From Apostichopus japonicus (Eukaryota; Echinodermata; Holothuroidea; Aspidochirotida; Stichopodidae), in contig NC_092571.1 in NCBI RefSeq assembly GCF_037975245.1, forward strand, positions 8,842,501 to 8,906,500: DNA of 64,000 nucleotides, given 5' to 3'. Positions within the stretch are counted from its first letter, which is position 1. The number at the start of each line of letters is the position of its first letter. Below are positions 22,400 to 33,072 of the stretch, piece by piece. The notes below the pieces were generated by a model. That model was not told the origin of the DNA, did no database searches, and worked only from the letters and a program-made list of their open reading frames with translations. The translations under genes and the position numbers were made by a program.

Positions 22400-25339
22400 G
22401 GTTTCAGTCACTGTGGTCCCGTCTTGCTCATCTGGCAGGTTCTTTTGTTATGACCATGTTGTTTGCACAACGAACAAGCAACTGTAACTTTCATCCTTTG
22501 ACAGGAAGATGCCAATAGATGAATTCTATTCTGCTTTTGCATTACTTGGTGAAATGCATGTTTTCATATGTGATGAAGAACGGAAAAACCAAACTGTTAC
22601 CATATCATTCAAGTTTCCCAGACCGATGGAAAATTGGAAATATTTCCAGGTAATCATAAAGCATCGGGCACATGATTCATAGGTAAGCATGTAAGAGGTC
22701 ACGTCCTTACTCAAAAATAGACTCTGAATAACTCTACCCATGCACATGCTTTCCGTTCAAACTTGTCTACATCTTGAAATGATAAGTTCCCTTAAATGCA
22801 ATCCATTAATGGTAAAAGACTTTCCAAAGCATTTCAAGTTTTTTCAGTTTGGAGTGATTTGGAATGAACTCCGCCAACTTTATATTTTGTAAACTTTGCA
22901 AGTGCTCTGGTCCTGTGAAATTGTTGAAGTAATGTGCTTAGTTGACTTTTCAACATAAAATTGCCATGATATTCCTAAAGAATGTATGTTTCAAACTTGT
23001 GCACGAGAAATTTGATATCGAACAGTTAGAACTGCACTTTATTAAATTATCTAGTGATTTCAGTTCGACTAAAAGGTGATTGATTAATTGGTCGGCTATT
23101 CTCAAGGAGAGATGCAGAGAATCTGGTACCACATTAATAACAGGTATATTTGAAAAGGGGAAAAGCAATTTAAGTCTACTGATGCCCTTTTTAGAGGAAT
23201 TTTCAATTATACTCCTTACAGTTCTAGCCCCCAAATCAACATTATGCATACACAAAACGTTTTGAAAATCCCAACATAGTTCACTATGACATCTGCACTG
23301 CAAACAGCAATGTTTTGCACTAAATCCTTCTATAACCATTATTTGATTTAAGAAGTTCAGGTCACCACTTAGATATAATTTACTTTAACATTTTCTCTGT
23401 GAACACAAACACTATGTACCTCTTTAATTTCAGATATTACTGATTTCATCGGCAAGGGTGGCTTGTTTTTCAGGGACTCTAACAATGGCAAGGAGATAAC
23501 TACCATTACTGCCTGCCAACAATCTTCTCCTATAATACTGAATGCAATATTAGTTACATGGACTCTTGCCTATAGTTGTCCCATCTCCTGTAATCTTTAC
23601 CTTGACAGCATCATCTTGAAGTATGATACTCCTACTAGAGGTTTTGGAGAGCAACACTGACAACCTAGAGCATAAAGTTTCCTTTAAATGATTGCCAAAC
23701 TCCGATAAACTTATCTACATTATGAATATTAAATTTTGCACTGAATTGTTTCTTCCGAATCTTTAATCGGTACTCTTTAGAAAGGGTTAGGCTTTGCATA
23801 GTTAGCTTGTGGTAAACTCTTCTGGAGATGTTTTGGGTGTCTCTGATGCGTATAAGTTTTGCGTTCTGCTTTCCTGTCATGGTTCATTTTCGTCTATCAT
23901 AAGGGTACTGCCACTTCTATCTCTGACTGACAGAGAGACTTCAGTGAAATGTCCTTGTGATAACTCTTGGATGCTTTTTTATTATAGATGTCATTCGTTT
24001 TTGCTTCATTTTTCATGTATACGATTTTGAGTAAATCAATTTACGTTTAACCTTTCCTTCTTTACCTCCTTTTTTTCCAAGATGCTGAATTCTTTTAATT
24101 TGATTTTCCAATTCTTCTTTTTCATTCGTCAGGATTTCTATTTTGTGTAGTGTATTTTTCACCTTTTCTACAGACCTTTTTCTTTTTATCCGATCCCTTT
24201 CAACATCTTCTGTCAGTTTTTGTTTTGTTGGTGAGTCTGTTTTGTAAGGAATCTTAACCATGTACTTAGTTTTTTCCCCCTCTTCAATCGTCTTTTTCCT
24301 AGCATAGCCGCCTTTACGTAGCATGTTCTTGAGCTTCTGAATTACTGTTCTAACAACTGAAGAAATGTCCATTTTGTTAATGTCCACTTTACGTGTTTTG
24401 CATGTCTTTAACAAAAGAGACTGAACAACGTTTTCTTTAATAACATTTCCTTGTGAAATTCCCAATTGAAACAACATGTAATTGTTGATTGGAATTTCAA
24501 CAGTATTGTCATAGTTTTGGTTTGGCATAGCGGTGGAAACATAAAAAACAATAAGCAAAAAACACAACTTAAAACACGGACCATGGTAAATTGGCTTAAA
24601 ACAGATTCCATGGTTCTCTTAAAGCAAGTTGGCTCATACTTTTTGCATAAAGGAAATAAAGTCAAATTTGTTGCCGAGTCCCTTTACAAATTTAACTACA
24701 ACTACAAAACCTCTGTGAAAATACATCGAAATAAGACCTTTGTCACAAACAGTGAATTCTTGAAGTGGTGCTCTTTCTGTTAGCCAGTACTGAAATGACC
24801 CTTCTCTTATGTAGCTAAAATCACCAAATCGGTTGACAATTTGGAAATACCAGTTCTTATCAAGAACTTGGTCCAAGTTTACATGTCTCTGCAGCGTTCA
24901 CTGACTGGGCTCCCCCAAAATACACACTCCACATTCTGTAAGCACTTTGAAAGTATTCTTGGGCAACGGTACCCCTCAGCTCCACTGGTGAATCACACTT
25001 TCCATTACAATTGAGTGATTCTTTTATTGCAATTTGAATTTCAGTTTTCAATCTGTTTTCTGCTTCCACTGATGAATCAATCATATGCTGAGGGACATTT
25101 ACAACATCAGATAAGCTCCGCCACTCATTGTATTTTGAATTCCAGCCTATGTTGTGCACTTTCAGAAGCAACTCTCCGTTTTCAATTTAGTGATCGATTT
25201 CTTCTAATTCATAAAATTTCTTTGTTGACCAAACGTCTTTGCTATGCACCGGGTTCTTGGGTAATGTACGACCATTGGCAATTGCAGCATAGTTTACCCT
25301 CTCAAATTTTCTTAAATCTCTGCATGGATTCATAGTCAT
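22400..25339 (-). pseudogene. Transposase-like multi-domain gene, single exon, decayed
   Basis: Read 5'-3' on the minus strand. ATG at 25339-25337, then RDLRKFERVNYAAIANGRT. KVHNIGWNSKYNEWRSLSDV (about 25165-25105) resembles a chromo/tudor-like barrel. A Lys/Glu-rich coiled coil (HKIEILTNEKEELENQIKRI) lies near 24150-24090. VKITGDGTTIGK is near 23600, CCLQCRCHSELCWDF near 23310-23265, INVVPDSLHLSLRIADQLIN near 23135-23075 and LNDMVTVWFFRSSSH near 22610-22570. Motif order matches a multi-copy, transposase-like family I know from marine invertebrates by its ITGDGT and DTLHLFLRI motifs; I cannot name its superfamily. At least one in-frame stop and several frameshifts break it. Confidence 0.6.
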
Positions 25340-26758
25340 CTATAAATGAAAAAATAGGTGACAAATTTGCAAAAAGTGGAATTTAAATGAGGCCATACTT
25401 TAAGTTTGGGTTTGGTGCAGCCTTAACTACCAAAAAAAAAAATGCCTACTCTATTTGGACATTTTCAAAATTAAAATTGTATTTGTATGCAAAGGTCACA
25501 ATAAATTTAAAGCTTTGTTTAAAAAATATTTTTCCTACATACCAAAAATTGTTTCAATCAAATATGTTACCCCAAACCAACAATAATAATAACTAAGGAT
25601 GTCCTGAACACCAATTGAAACATTAATTACAATATCTCTTTAGTATGTATTAAACATTCCTTTCTTAAAATTTATCTGGGCTAACTGTAATTTTAAAAAT
25701 ATGAATTTGACATTTTTAGCTGATGATTAAAAAGTATGCTTCTATTTTGAAAACTTTTGGACACAACACAAGCCCTTTGATAAATATTTTATACATATAA
25801 ATGTAAAGCCTAAAAGAACATTTAATTTTGTAGAAATAAAGGGAAATAAAATAATTAAACAAATGTTGTTTTCACTGCCACAAGCTTATAATTGAATTTA
25901 TAATTTGTGGAACATATTACATTCGGAAGCGACTGAAAAAACTGTTCTTGTTCTAAATCATAATTTCTGCTTATTTTTCCACACGCAAGACGAAAATAGT
26001 TGCCTACAGAAATTGCACTGAAAAAATAAAATTAAATTAGGGCCTTTTATTAGGGCCTTTTATTTATTTCAAATTTAACTCGTTGGATGAGCATACGGTA
26101 CTTTGAATAACATTGCTTTATTGGTACGCATATTCCTTGTGTGATTTACCATGACCAATTCTCTAACCTGTCCCCTAAAAATTAAAAGCTGGCTAGGAGC
26201 CCGAACATAGGCCTACTACTGGGCCCCAATGGACTGGGCCTACACTACAGTATCACTCAGTTGGGCTTTTAATCCTGTTTCCTAACCCTTCCTATTCTTA
26301 GGCTGCACTATCTTATGTAATATAACGTATCATCAATTAGATAACTTGTATCTGATGTAACATTTAGCTAGTTTAACTTCAGTATTTAATTAGATACAGG
26401 GATTCGTCAGACACAGAGTGGCAGACATCACTCAAAATAGCCTAACGTCAGCTAGCCTATGATGACAGTATGCCTGTATGATAAGTAACGAAAGCGAACC
26501 CTGCTAATAGTAGGAACTCCCTTTTACGTACACTTAAAACAAATATGCATTAGCAGAGGGAAAAGTCAGTTTTTTGCATTTTTTAATTAGGATTGACGAA
26601 TATTGTTCCGAAAAGGGAACATAAATATTTCATAAATACCTACCGGAGGTAGCCTTCTTTCATTTTAATCTCGATTGATGTTATTCTCTTCCGCGAATTT
26701 GATCCTAATTTTGTGGAACTGCTGCAACTGTACAAGATCATGGAAACAGCTATGCAAT
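25340..26758. other. No gene recognised
   Basis: AT-rich. A short tandem TTAGGGCCTTTTA doubling is near 26036-26062. No terminal repeats tied to the upstream transposase-like gene were found. Confidence 0.45.
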
Positions 26759-27155
26759 CAGTGGCGGAGCTAGGGGTATTGGTCAGAGGGGGCGAGAATT
26801 GTCTGTAGAGGCGCTTTTGACACTATCTAAGCGGAGCGCCACCACAGGTTGGCGCGGAGCGTACAGAATTTTTTTGAGTAAAGATACTCCATAGATCGCC
26901 GGAAATGACCCTTTCCGGGGCCTTGCTAGTTTGCAGATAAACGAAGAATAAATAGATGTTAGAGCATTTTGTCAGAAAATTACAGCAAGAAAATGTGACA
27001 AATGTCAATATATATAGATGAGGAGCGCAATGAAAAAGTCAATACTCGCGAATAAGTAAAAAGTCGTAAAAAGCTGAAAAGGGCGCCAGCAGTACATTTG
27101 AGTCCGTCAGGGAGGGCATTCGCCCCCCCCTGACTATATGGACGCTCCGCCATTG
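26759..27155. mobile_element. hAT-like MITE, CAGTGGCGGAGC family, perfect TSD
   Basis: Starts CAGTGGCGGAGCTAGGGG and ends GACGCTCCGCCATTG. It is flanked exactly by TATGCAAT (26751-26758 and 27156-27163). It is 397 bp long and contains the 100-bp core in reverse at 26823-26935. A 5'-truncated relative is at 52256-52604. Confidence 0.93.
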
Positions 27156-28136
27156 TATGCAATAGTGCGTTTGAGAGCCCTCTGATGATTGGTCTATGTA
27201 AATAAAATTGTACAGTTACGCATAAAGTTGCCCCCAACCAATCACAACAAGTTTTATATCAATAGAATGGACTCTATTGTGTTTATAATATTCCGCTGAA
27301 ACTGAGTGTCGTAGCATACAGAGTTTTTGAATGATCGCAAAATTACCGGTTGTTTTTTGTTTGGGTAATTTTTGCTATATTTTGCAATCCGCCATTGAAA
27401 AGTTGATAAAGAGAATTATTTAACCTCAAAAAGGCCACATCCCACATTATAATGAAAATATATTTTATACGATAGAAATTAAGAGAATACATTTTGCTGA
27501 ATAAACTGGATAAATAAATAATAGTGATCTGAAGTTATAATAACTTGAAGAAGATATTTGACGTTTACGAAAAGTGTAATTACACACTAAGGGAGTCATT
27601 CGAGACCGTCAAATAGCAAAAGAGCACATGGTTCTGTTATGCTTAGTTTCCTAGTAGTCTCTTTTAAAAAATAAACATTGAAGAAGGTCCTGATAAGCTC
27701 CCCCCTCCTCCTTTTTAACAAAAGCTTGTCCTAGGCGGTCCATCCCGGATACTATACTCAGGGGGGTTGCCATTACACACCCCCCCCCAAAATGAAGAAA
27801 CATTCACTAAAGAATGATTATTCCTTTTAACAATAAACAATTTAAAGTTGTACCAAATGCTAACAACAATTTCTCCAAGGGGAGTGGCATCCTGTTTTTG
27901 GAAATTTTACTTTGCTGAATTTCACTTCCCTGGTTCCCTTTGGGAATTATCCATAAACTTGCAGCTATGTTTGTTCTGTTTGACTCCTTTGCTTTTCAGT
28001 TTAAATAGAAATATGTTTTCTATTTTTTTGTGAAAGTGATATAAAAGTTCCCAACAAACTTAAGAATATTTGAAACATTCCATTTTCAACAAGAGATCTT
28101 GCAGGAAGCATAATTAGCTGGCTTTAATTACTTTAA
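27156..28136. other. No gene recognised
   Basis: AT-rich DNA. A poly-C tract lies near 27780-27790, preceded by a G-rich patch. No domain was recognised. Confidence 0.45.
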
Positions 28137-28703
28137 AGGATTGGTTCAGTTGTCATACATGTTTATGTTATATGAAAGAGGACAATAAAAGAAACACAAT
28201 GGTGAAAAATATGTTCAAATATCTTTTTTGGTTAAAGAGATGTTCAAGTGTTAAGTTTTATCAGATTGTGTAGAAACTGCTGAAATCTGACTAGCTGTGA
28301 TGTCACATCCTCACATTCCTGAAAAGTCTTTGTTTTTTTCTAAATCTTTTGTGAGATTTCATGACTTTCAACCAAAAGATATGTCAGGAGATTTCATATT
28401 TGTCAAAGGAAGTACTGTATTTGAGATTAAACATCTGAAGAATCTTTGATTATATTATTTCCAAATGTGTTAAAAAATGTAAATAATTTTTAAAGAAATA
28501 TATTCACACATGTTAAGGAAGTGATGATGTGACATCACACCCTTACAGTTAGTCTTTCTACACCAGTCATTTTCAAAGAAATTTTGATATCTTCAAAGTG
28601 TCATATCTCCTTAACAGAGCATATGCTATCATGGTAGTTTCTTCACTGTTCTTTTTGTGCTCTTTCATACAAAATAGACATGTCAAACACCTGAACCAAT
28701 CTT
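28137..28703. mobile_element. Fold-back MITE with TTAA target site
   Basis: Flanked by TTAA at 28133-28136 and 28704-28707, with ends AGGATTGGTTCAG and CTGAACCAATCTT. The arms run imperfectly inward for about 190 bp; for example TGTGATGTCACATCCTCAC on the left faces GATGATGTGACATCACACCC on the right. TTAA duplication suggests a Kolobok- or piggyBac-mobilised element. No coding capacity. Confidence 0.88.
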
Positions 28704-29708
28704 TTAATAGGCCTTTGATGCTTTGCTCAACTATATAGGAGCCAACGATATTTGTTCAAACTACTGTACATCTTTTTTCTTTACATTTGATTAAATTCAC
28801 TTTATATGGTCTAAATATCAGAAGTGATGGTTGGTGTTAATTGAAAATTGCCATGTTCTTTGTCATCGTTATCATTTGAACTGGAAGTGAATGTTAATAA
28901 AATTTCACCTTGCAGATTTCTTTATATGTGTTATGTTTTTCATGAAAATTTATTTCAACAATCTTCTTGTTAGAACTGAGAGCATAAAATATGGAATTGC
29001 CATAACACAAGAATTGCCTGTGGCACTGCAGACAACTCAAATAAGACCTATTTTTAATTAATTCTATTCTAATATATGAAAGGCCTACGTAAAACATATG
29101 GGCCATGAGTCACCTACAATAGATTTCAAAGTAACTTTAAAACACCCAGCACCTTCTAGTGGCTCTGCCCCATATCATGTTTTGTTCTGAAAGAAAAGGC
29201 ATTTCTAGAAGCTGCTTAAACTGGAGCTGACCTAAACAAAATGCTGCTGTTCCCTCTTCTGAAGGTTAATATATAACCTGGTGGCACTGGATAATGAATG
29301 AGAACTATATGCTGAAAATTCATACTCTCCTCACCAGCCCAGCTCCACATACCCCTCCCCCTTCCATTCCTTGTTCCCAAAAATCAGAGTTATAATTTAC
29401 CTAGTTTTCTTCTTACCAAAATGTTGCTTTCCTTATAAATAATGAGATTCATTATTTCCATTTGTGTCACTTATGTATGTTGTCTCACATCACTGCCCTC
29501 TCATTCATCTTTGTGCAACCAACCTCCAATCCTCCACCAGTGATCCTTCTGGCATTCTTCTATAGGAAGGCCTGATGTCTTTGGAGTGACAACCTTGTTT
29601 TCCAATATCCATAGGCCCTTATAAGACTATATTGTGGTAATTAAAAACATTTAATAATAACAGGTTCCCTATATTAAACACAATTTACTGACCTCCAGTC
29701 TGCATACT
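28704..29708. other. No gene recognised
   Basis: Short frames only; no repeats recognised. The right edge includes the TSD TGCATACT of the next element. Confidence 0.45.
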
Positions 29709-30822
29709 CAGGGGCGGCGATTTGTTTCAAATATTGAGGGGGACGTTTGCTTGGGTGCAGGTGCGTTTAGCAACTACATCCCCAACATTGTTCGTGCGCT
29801 TCGTGATATTTTGTATATACCCAATTTCATTACGGATGCGGTCTGTCTCTTGGGCGCAGATCAGTCTTGGATAATGGTAGGGACGCGTATCTGTTCTCTG
29901 ATACTATCTAAGCGAAGGTAACCATTGGTTCGCACCTAGCATATTGGCAAAGTTACCTCCCAGATCACCAGAAATAACCCTTCCCAGACCCAATAATGCT
30001 CCAAAACCTCCTTAAATTTGAGATCTTATGGCTTAGAAATTTAAGTTGGGGGAACACATGGGAGTCCGCAGAAAAAAATCAGGAGACAAATAATCCAAGA
30101 AGACTTTTGTATACGATGGGTCTGGTTCCTCTCCCAGAAAACAATAATAGACTGCCGCAAATGCAATTTCTGTCCAATATTTAACAACTGTGGATACATA
30201 TAATAAAATGAGAACTGCTGCATGTCATTTGCACAATGCTGGATCGCACTGTGCCAAAGTTCAATACAGGGAAATTTTCAATGCAGCGTTTGGTCCAGAC
30301 AAATTGGTGGAGACACGGTATACCATGAACCCACATTGACTGAAAAAGTTGGTGGGGACGCGTCCCGCTGTCCCCACCAGGATCTGCTCCCTTGGTTTGT
30401 CTAGCTAATTCATTTGAAAATAAGTAAAAACTACTCTCGGTGAAAGTCTGTGTTGTTTTTTGGTGATATTTAGTAATAAATTGTGACACGGTTAGACAGG
30501 CTCATAGCGGGGAATTTGCCAAGGGAGGGGTGAAGCTTGTAGTCAAACTATCTAAGTGTGGGCCACCATGAGTTGGCGTGAAGTGTAAAAGCAAATTTTG
30601 GCCTAAAATGCCTCCCAGATCGCTGGAAATGGCACTTCCCAGGCCTTGTAAGTTGCATCTAAGCATTTTCTATTTTGAAATTACTAGTGATATCATTAAA
30701 AAATATATGTCTTTTTAGCCTCAAAAAAAAAAACCAAGCCACCAAATATTGGGGGGGGGGGATATTAGATACTTTATCCGCCCACCTAAAATATTGCGGG
30801 GGACATGTCCCCCTCGCCCATG
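29709..30822. mobile_element. hAT-like element with perfect 8-bp TSD, composite interior
   Basis: Starts CAGGGGCGGCGATTTG and ends CCTCGCCCATG, flanked exactly by TGCATACT (29701-29708 and 30823-30830). Two reversed copies of the 100-bp core lie at about 29895-29995 and 30546-30656. The second has its own start-like sequence CAGGCTCATAGCGGGG at 30497, homologous to the end of the 60.2-60.44 kb fragment, so one MITE appears nested in another. Confidence 0.88.
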
Positions 30823-30979
30823 TGCATACTTAACCATAACCTGCCAAGACACTTACTCCATGTGTCCTGACTCTAGCAATCCCAGGGGAATAATTACCTA
30901 AATATTGCACAGTATGTACATATGGTGACTGCACTGTATAACTAGACACAGCATGAGAAAATAACATTGTAAGTATACA

Positions 30980-31275
30980 TGGTGCTGTGGCCGAGTGGAT
31001 AAAGGCGGTGGCATTTGAAGCAATGAGGCTTAGTAATTGGGAGGTTCGGGGTTCGATTCCCGACCGGGTCATAGTAAGGTGGGTTTTTCATCCAAGAGCA
31101 ATTCTATGGTTTTCCCATCTGAAATGACTTTCTAAATTGAAAAGATTCCAAATTTGAGTTAAAATGTTGAATTGGAAGCCACCCGATGTGTAAGTTGTAA
31201 TCCATAAGCCCTTGCGGGTTTCTCCCACATTTGTGGTTGCTTAAGTGTCGTAAAAATAACTGCTGTTTATTATGA
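30980..31275 (+). mobile_element. tRNA-derived SINE
   Basis: The head carries an A box TGGCCGAGTGG (30988-30998) and a B box GGTTCGATTCC (31050-31060). Their long spacing fits a class II (Ser/Leu-like) tRNA ancestor. The acceptor stem does not pair (5' GGTGCTG against 3' CCGGGTCAT), so it is not a functional tRNA gene. A tRNA-unrelated body follows to TAACTGCTGTTTATTATG. Internal Pol III promoter elements look intact. Confidence 0.78.
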
Positions 31276-31325
31276 TGCCCCTTACTGATAGACCTCTGGA
31301 AACACTTAACCCTCCTCTGCACTTT

Positions 31326-31560
31326 AGTTTTGCAGTAGGCTCTTAGTTTGCAGTTGGTGGGATCTAAGTTTTGCAGTTGGTCTTAATTTTGAAGTCGGTG
31401 GGGTCTTAGTTTTGCAGTAGGGTCTTAGTTTTGCAGTTGGTGGGGTTTTAGTTTTGCAGTAGGGTTGTAGTTTTGCAGTAGGGTTTTAGTTTTGCAGTAG
31501 GGTCTTAGATTTGCAGTTGGTAGGGTCTTAGTTTTGCAGGTATTAGGTCTTTGTTTTGTA
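31326..31560. repeat. Minisatellite, ~20-bp unit TTTTGCAGTAGGGTCTTAG
   Basis: About ten imperfect units alternate GCAGTAGGGTCTTAG and GCAGTTGGTGGGGTCTTAG. No reading frame is maintained. Confidence 0.9.
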
Positions 31561-31639
31561 GACGCCCAAATGTGGAGAAGCTTAGGGATAATCTGTGGAA
31601 AAGACTGACAGATTATCTACAAGATTCCCCATCCATGCA

Positions 31640-32124
31640 CAGTGGCGTAGCTATGGGTGTCAAGGGATTGCACATGCCCCGGGCGCCGGGTTTAGGGGGG
31701 CACTGAAATGGGAGAATGAGAGTAAACAAAATAAGCACTTCCTAGAAAAACATGACGAAATTGATGTATGTCGTCAGGCATGAATATTTCCATAACTAAT
31801 AAGAATCTGAACTGAATGTAGTTGTTTTTATAAGCAAATTTATAGATTGTGATCTCTTTTCAGTCCATTTCGACCGTTTTTTCTTCTTTTTTTTGTTCTG
31901 TTCTGTATTCTGTAATGACTACATGTCACAGACATTTTGGGTATTTCAGTATACAGTTCCAAGGCAGTAGATTTTGAAAGGTGGAAATATCATAGGCGTA
32001 GGAGCAGATTTGATTTGGGGGGGGCTGTAACGACTTGCCTGAAAAATATAACCAAAATTTTGGGGGGGGGTGGGAAATTTTCTACTCTTGCACCTGGGTG
32101 CCAAAACCTCTAGCTACGCCACTG
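31640..32124. mobile_element. hAT-like MITE with perfect TSD and a nested second MITE end
   Basis: Starts CAGTGGCGTAGCTATGGG, ends CTAGCTACGCCACTG, flanked exactly by TCCATGCA (31632-31639 and 32125-32132). At 31992-32055 it contains a CATAGGCGTAGGAGC...CTGTAACGACTTGCC end of the hairpin MITE family, so a second element inserted into or was captured by it. Confidence 0.93.
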
Positions 32125-32132
32125 TCCATGCA

Positions 32133-32602
32133 GCTCCAACTGCTTCCTGCACCTCCTTGCAGATGTATCACATGTCCAAAATAACAAAGTCAGCACCTTT
32201 GTTCCTTCTGAGCTGGCAAATACACAAGTACAGAGGTCAGTGTGAAACCACTGAAAGATCTTGTCAGCTTTCAAGAAAACTTGAACTTGAAGCTATCTCC
32301 CAAATTGACAGAGGCCACACACACACCTTCCCACTTTGAGAAGATGAAGGTATCACACGCACTTCATTTGCCTCTGCTTTGCGGTACCTGGTAGAGTGTG
32401 AGGCTCACCCAAAAGAAGGTTTTAACAACTGCCTAAAAGAATACAAAGAGGGTAAATTTAACTCACCCAACAGAGCTTGCATTCCAGTACCTTTGGGAAG
32501 CTGAAAAGATATTCAGAAATGGTTATATGGGTGTGGTTGTATGCATGCACATGTGTGATTTTCTTGCTTTTCAGAACAGCTCCCTTTTGATAAGCTATTT
32601 AA
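32133..32602. other. No gene recognised
   Basis: Frames are short; nothing recognised. It ends in the TTAA target site of the next element. Confidence 0.45.
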
Positions 32603-33000
32603 AGGCATTGAAGACTCGCCCAAACCGCGTGCCGCCCTCCGAAAAAGTTAACTTTCCGTTGCTTTGCAAGTGAAGTTTTCTTCTTGTCGCTACAATATGC
32701 AGACAGTAATGGAATGTGATACCTTGTTATCTTTTACTGTATCTGGACCTGAGATCAGAGAGTTCCATAACAACTCCCTGCTAAGATGTCCATTGCTGCT
32801 ATGCACACTGTGCTGTGGGTATTGACCTTAGCTGTATGTACTGACTGTACACTAGCTAGTGTCTCATTACCGACGGTAGCAAGCTGTGTGTGTATTTTCT
32901 GGGATCGATGGTGGTGTCTAACACTTCTGTTACACCTCATTCGAAACTAGGTCAGATTACCCTCATCTGACGTTTCTTTGTGTGCGATTCTTCACACCCT
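32603..33000 (-). mobile_element. TTAA-type MITE, full copy
   Basis: Flanked by TTAA at 32599-32602 and 33001-33004. Terminal repeats are AGGCATTGAAGACTCGCCC and, reversed, AGGGTGTGAAGAATCGCAC. It is homologous to 17618-17935 in the opposite orientation. Relative to that copy it carries a ~28-bp insert at about 32756-32783 that is a shortened form of the 34-bp palindrome, bounded by AGAT on both sides. Confidence 0.88.
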
Positions 33001-33072
33001 TTAAATCGAAAACCTGCCAATCACATGTTCGAAATGGGACAGGCTGAAACAATTCTTAAATGAAAAGCTTAA

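Noticed and set aside
30981-31069. Functional tRNA-Ser/Leu gene
   Set aside because: A and B boxes are good but the acceptor stem does not pair and an unrelated body follows; read as a SINE.
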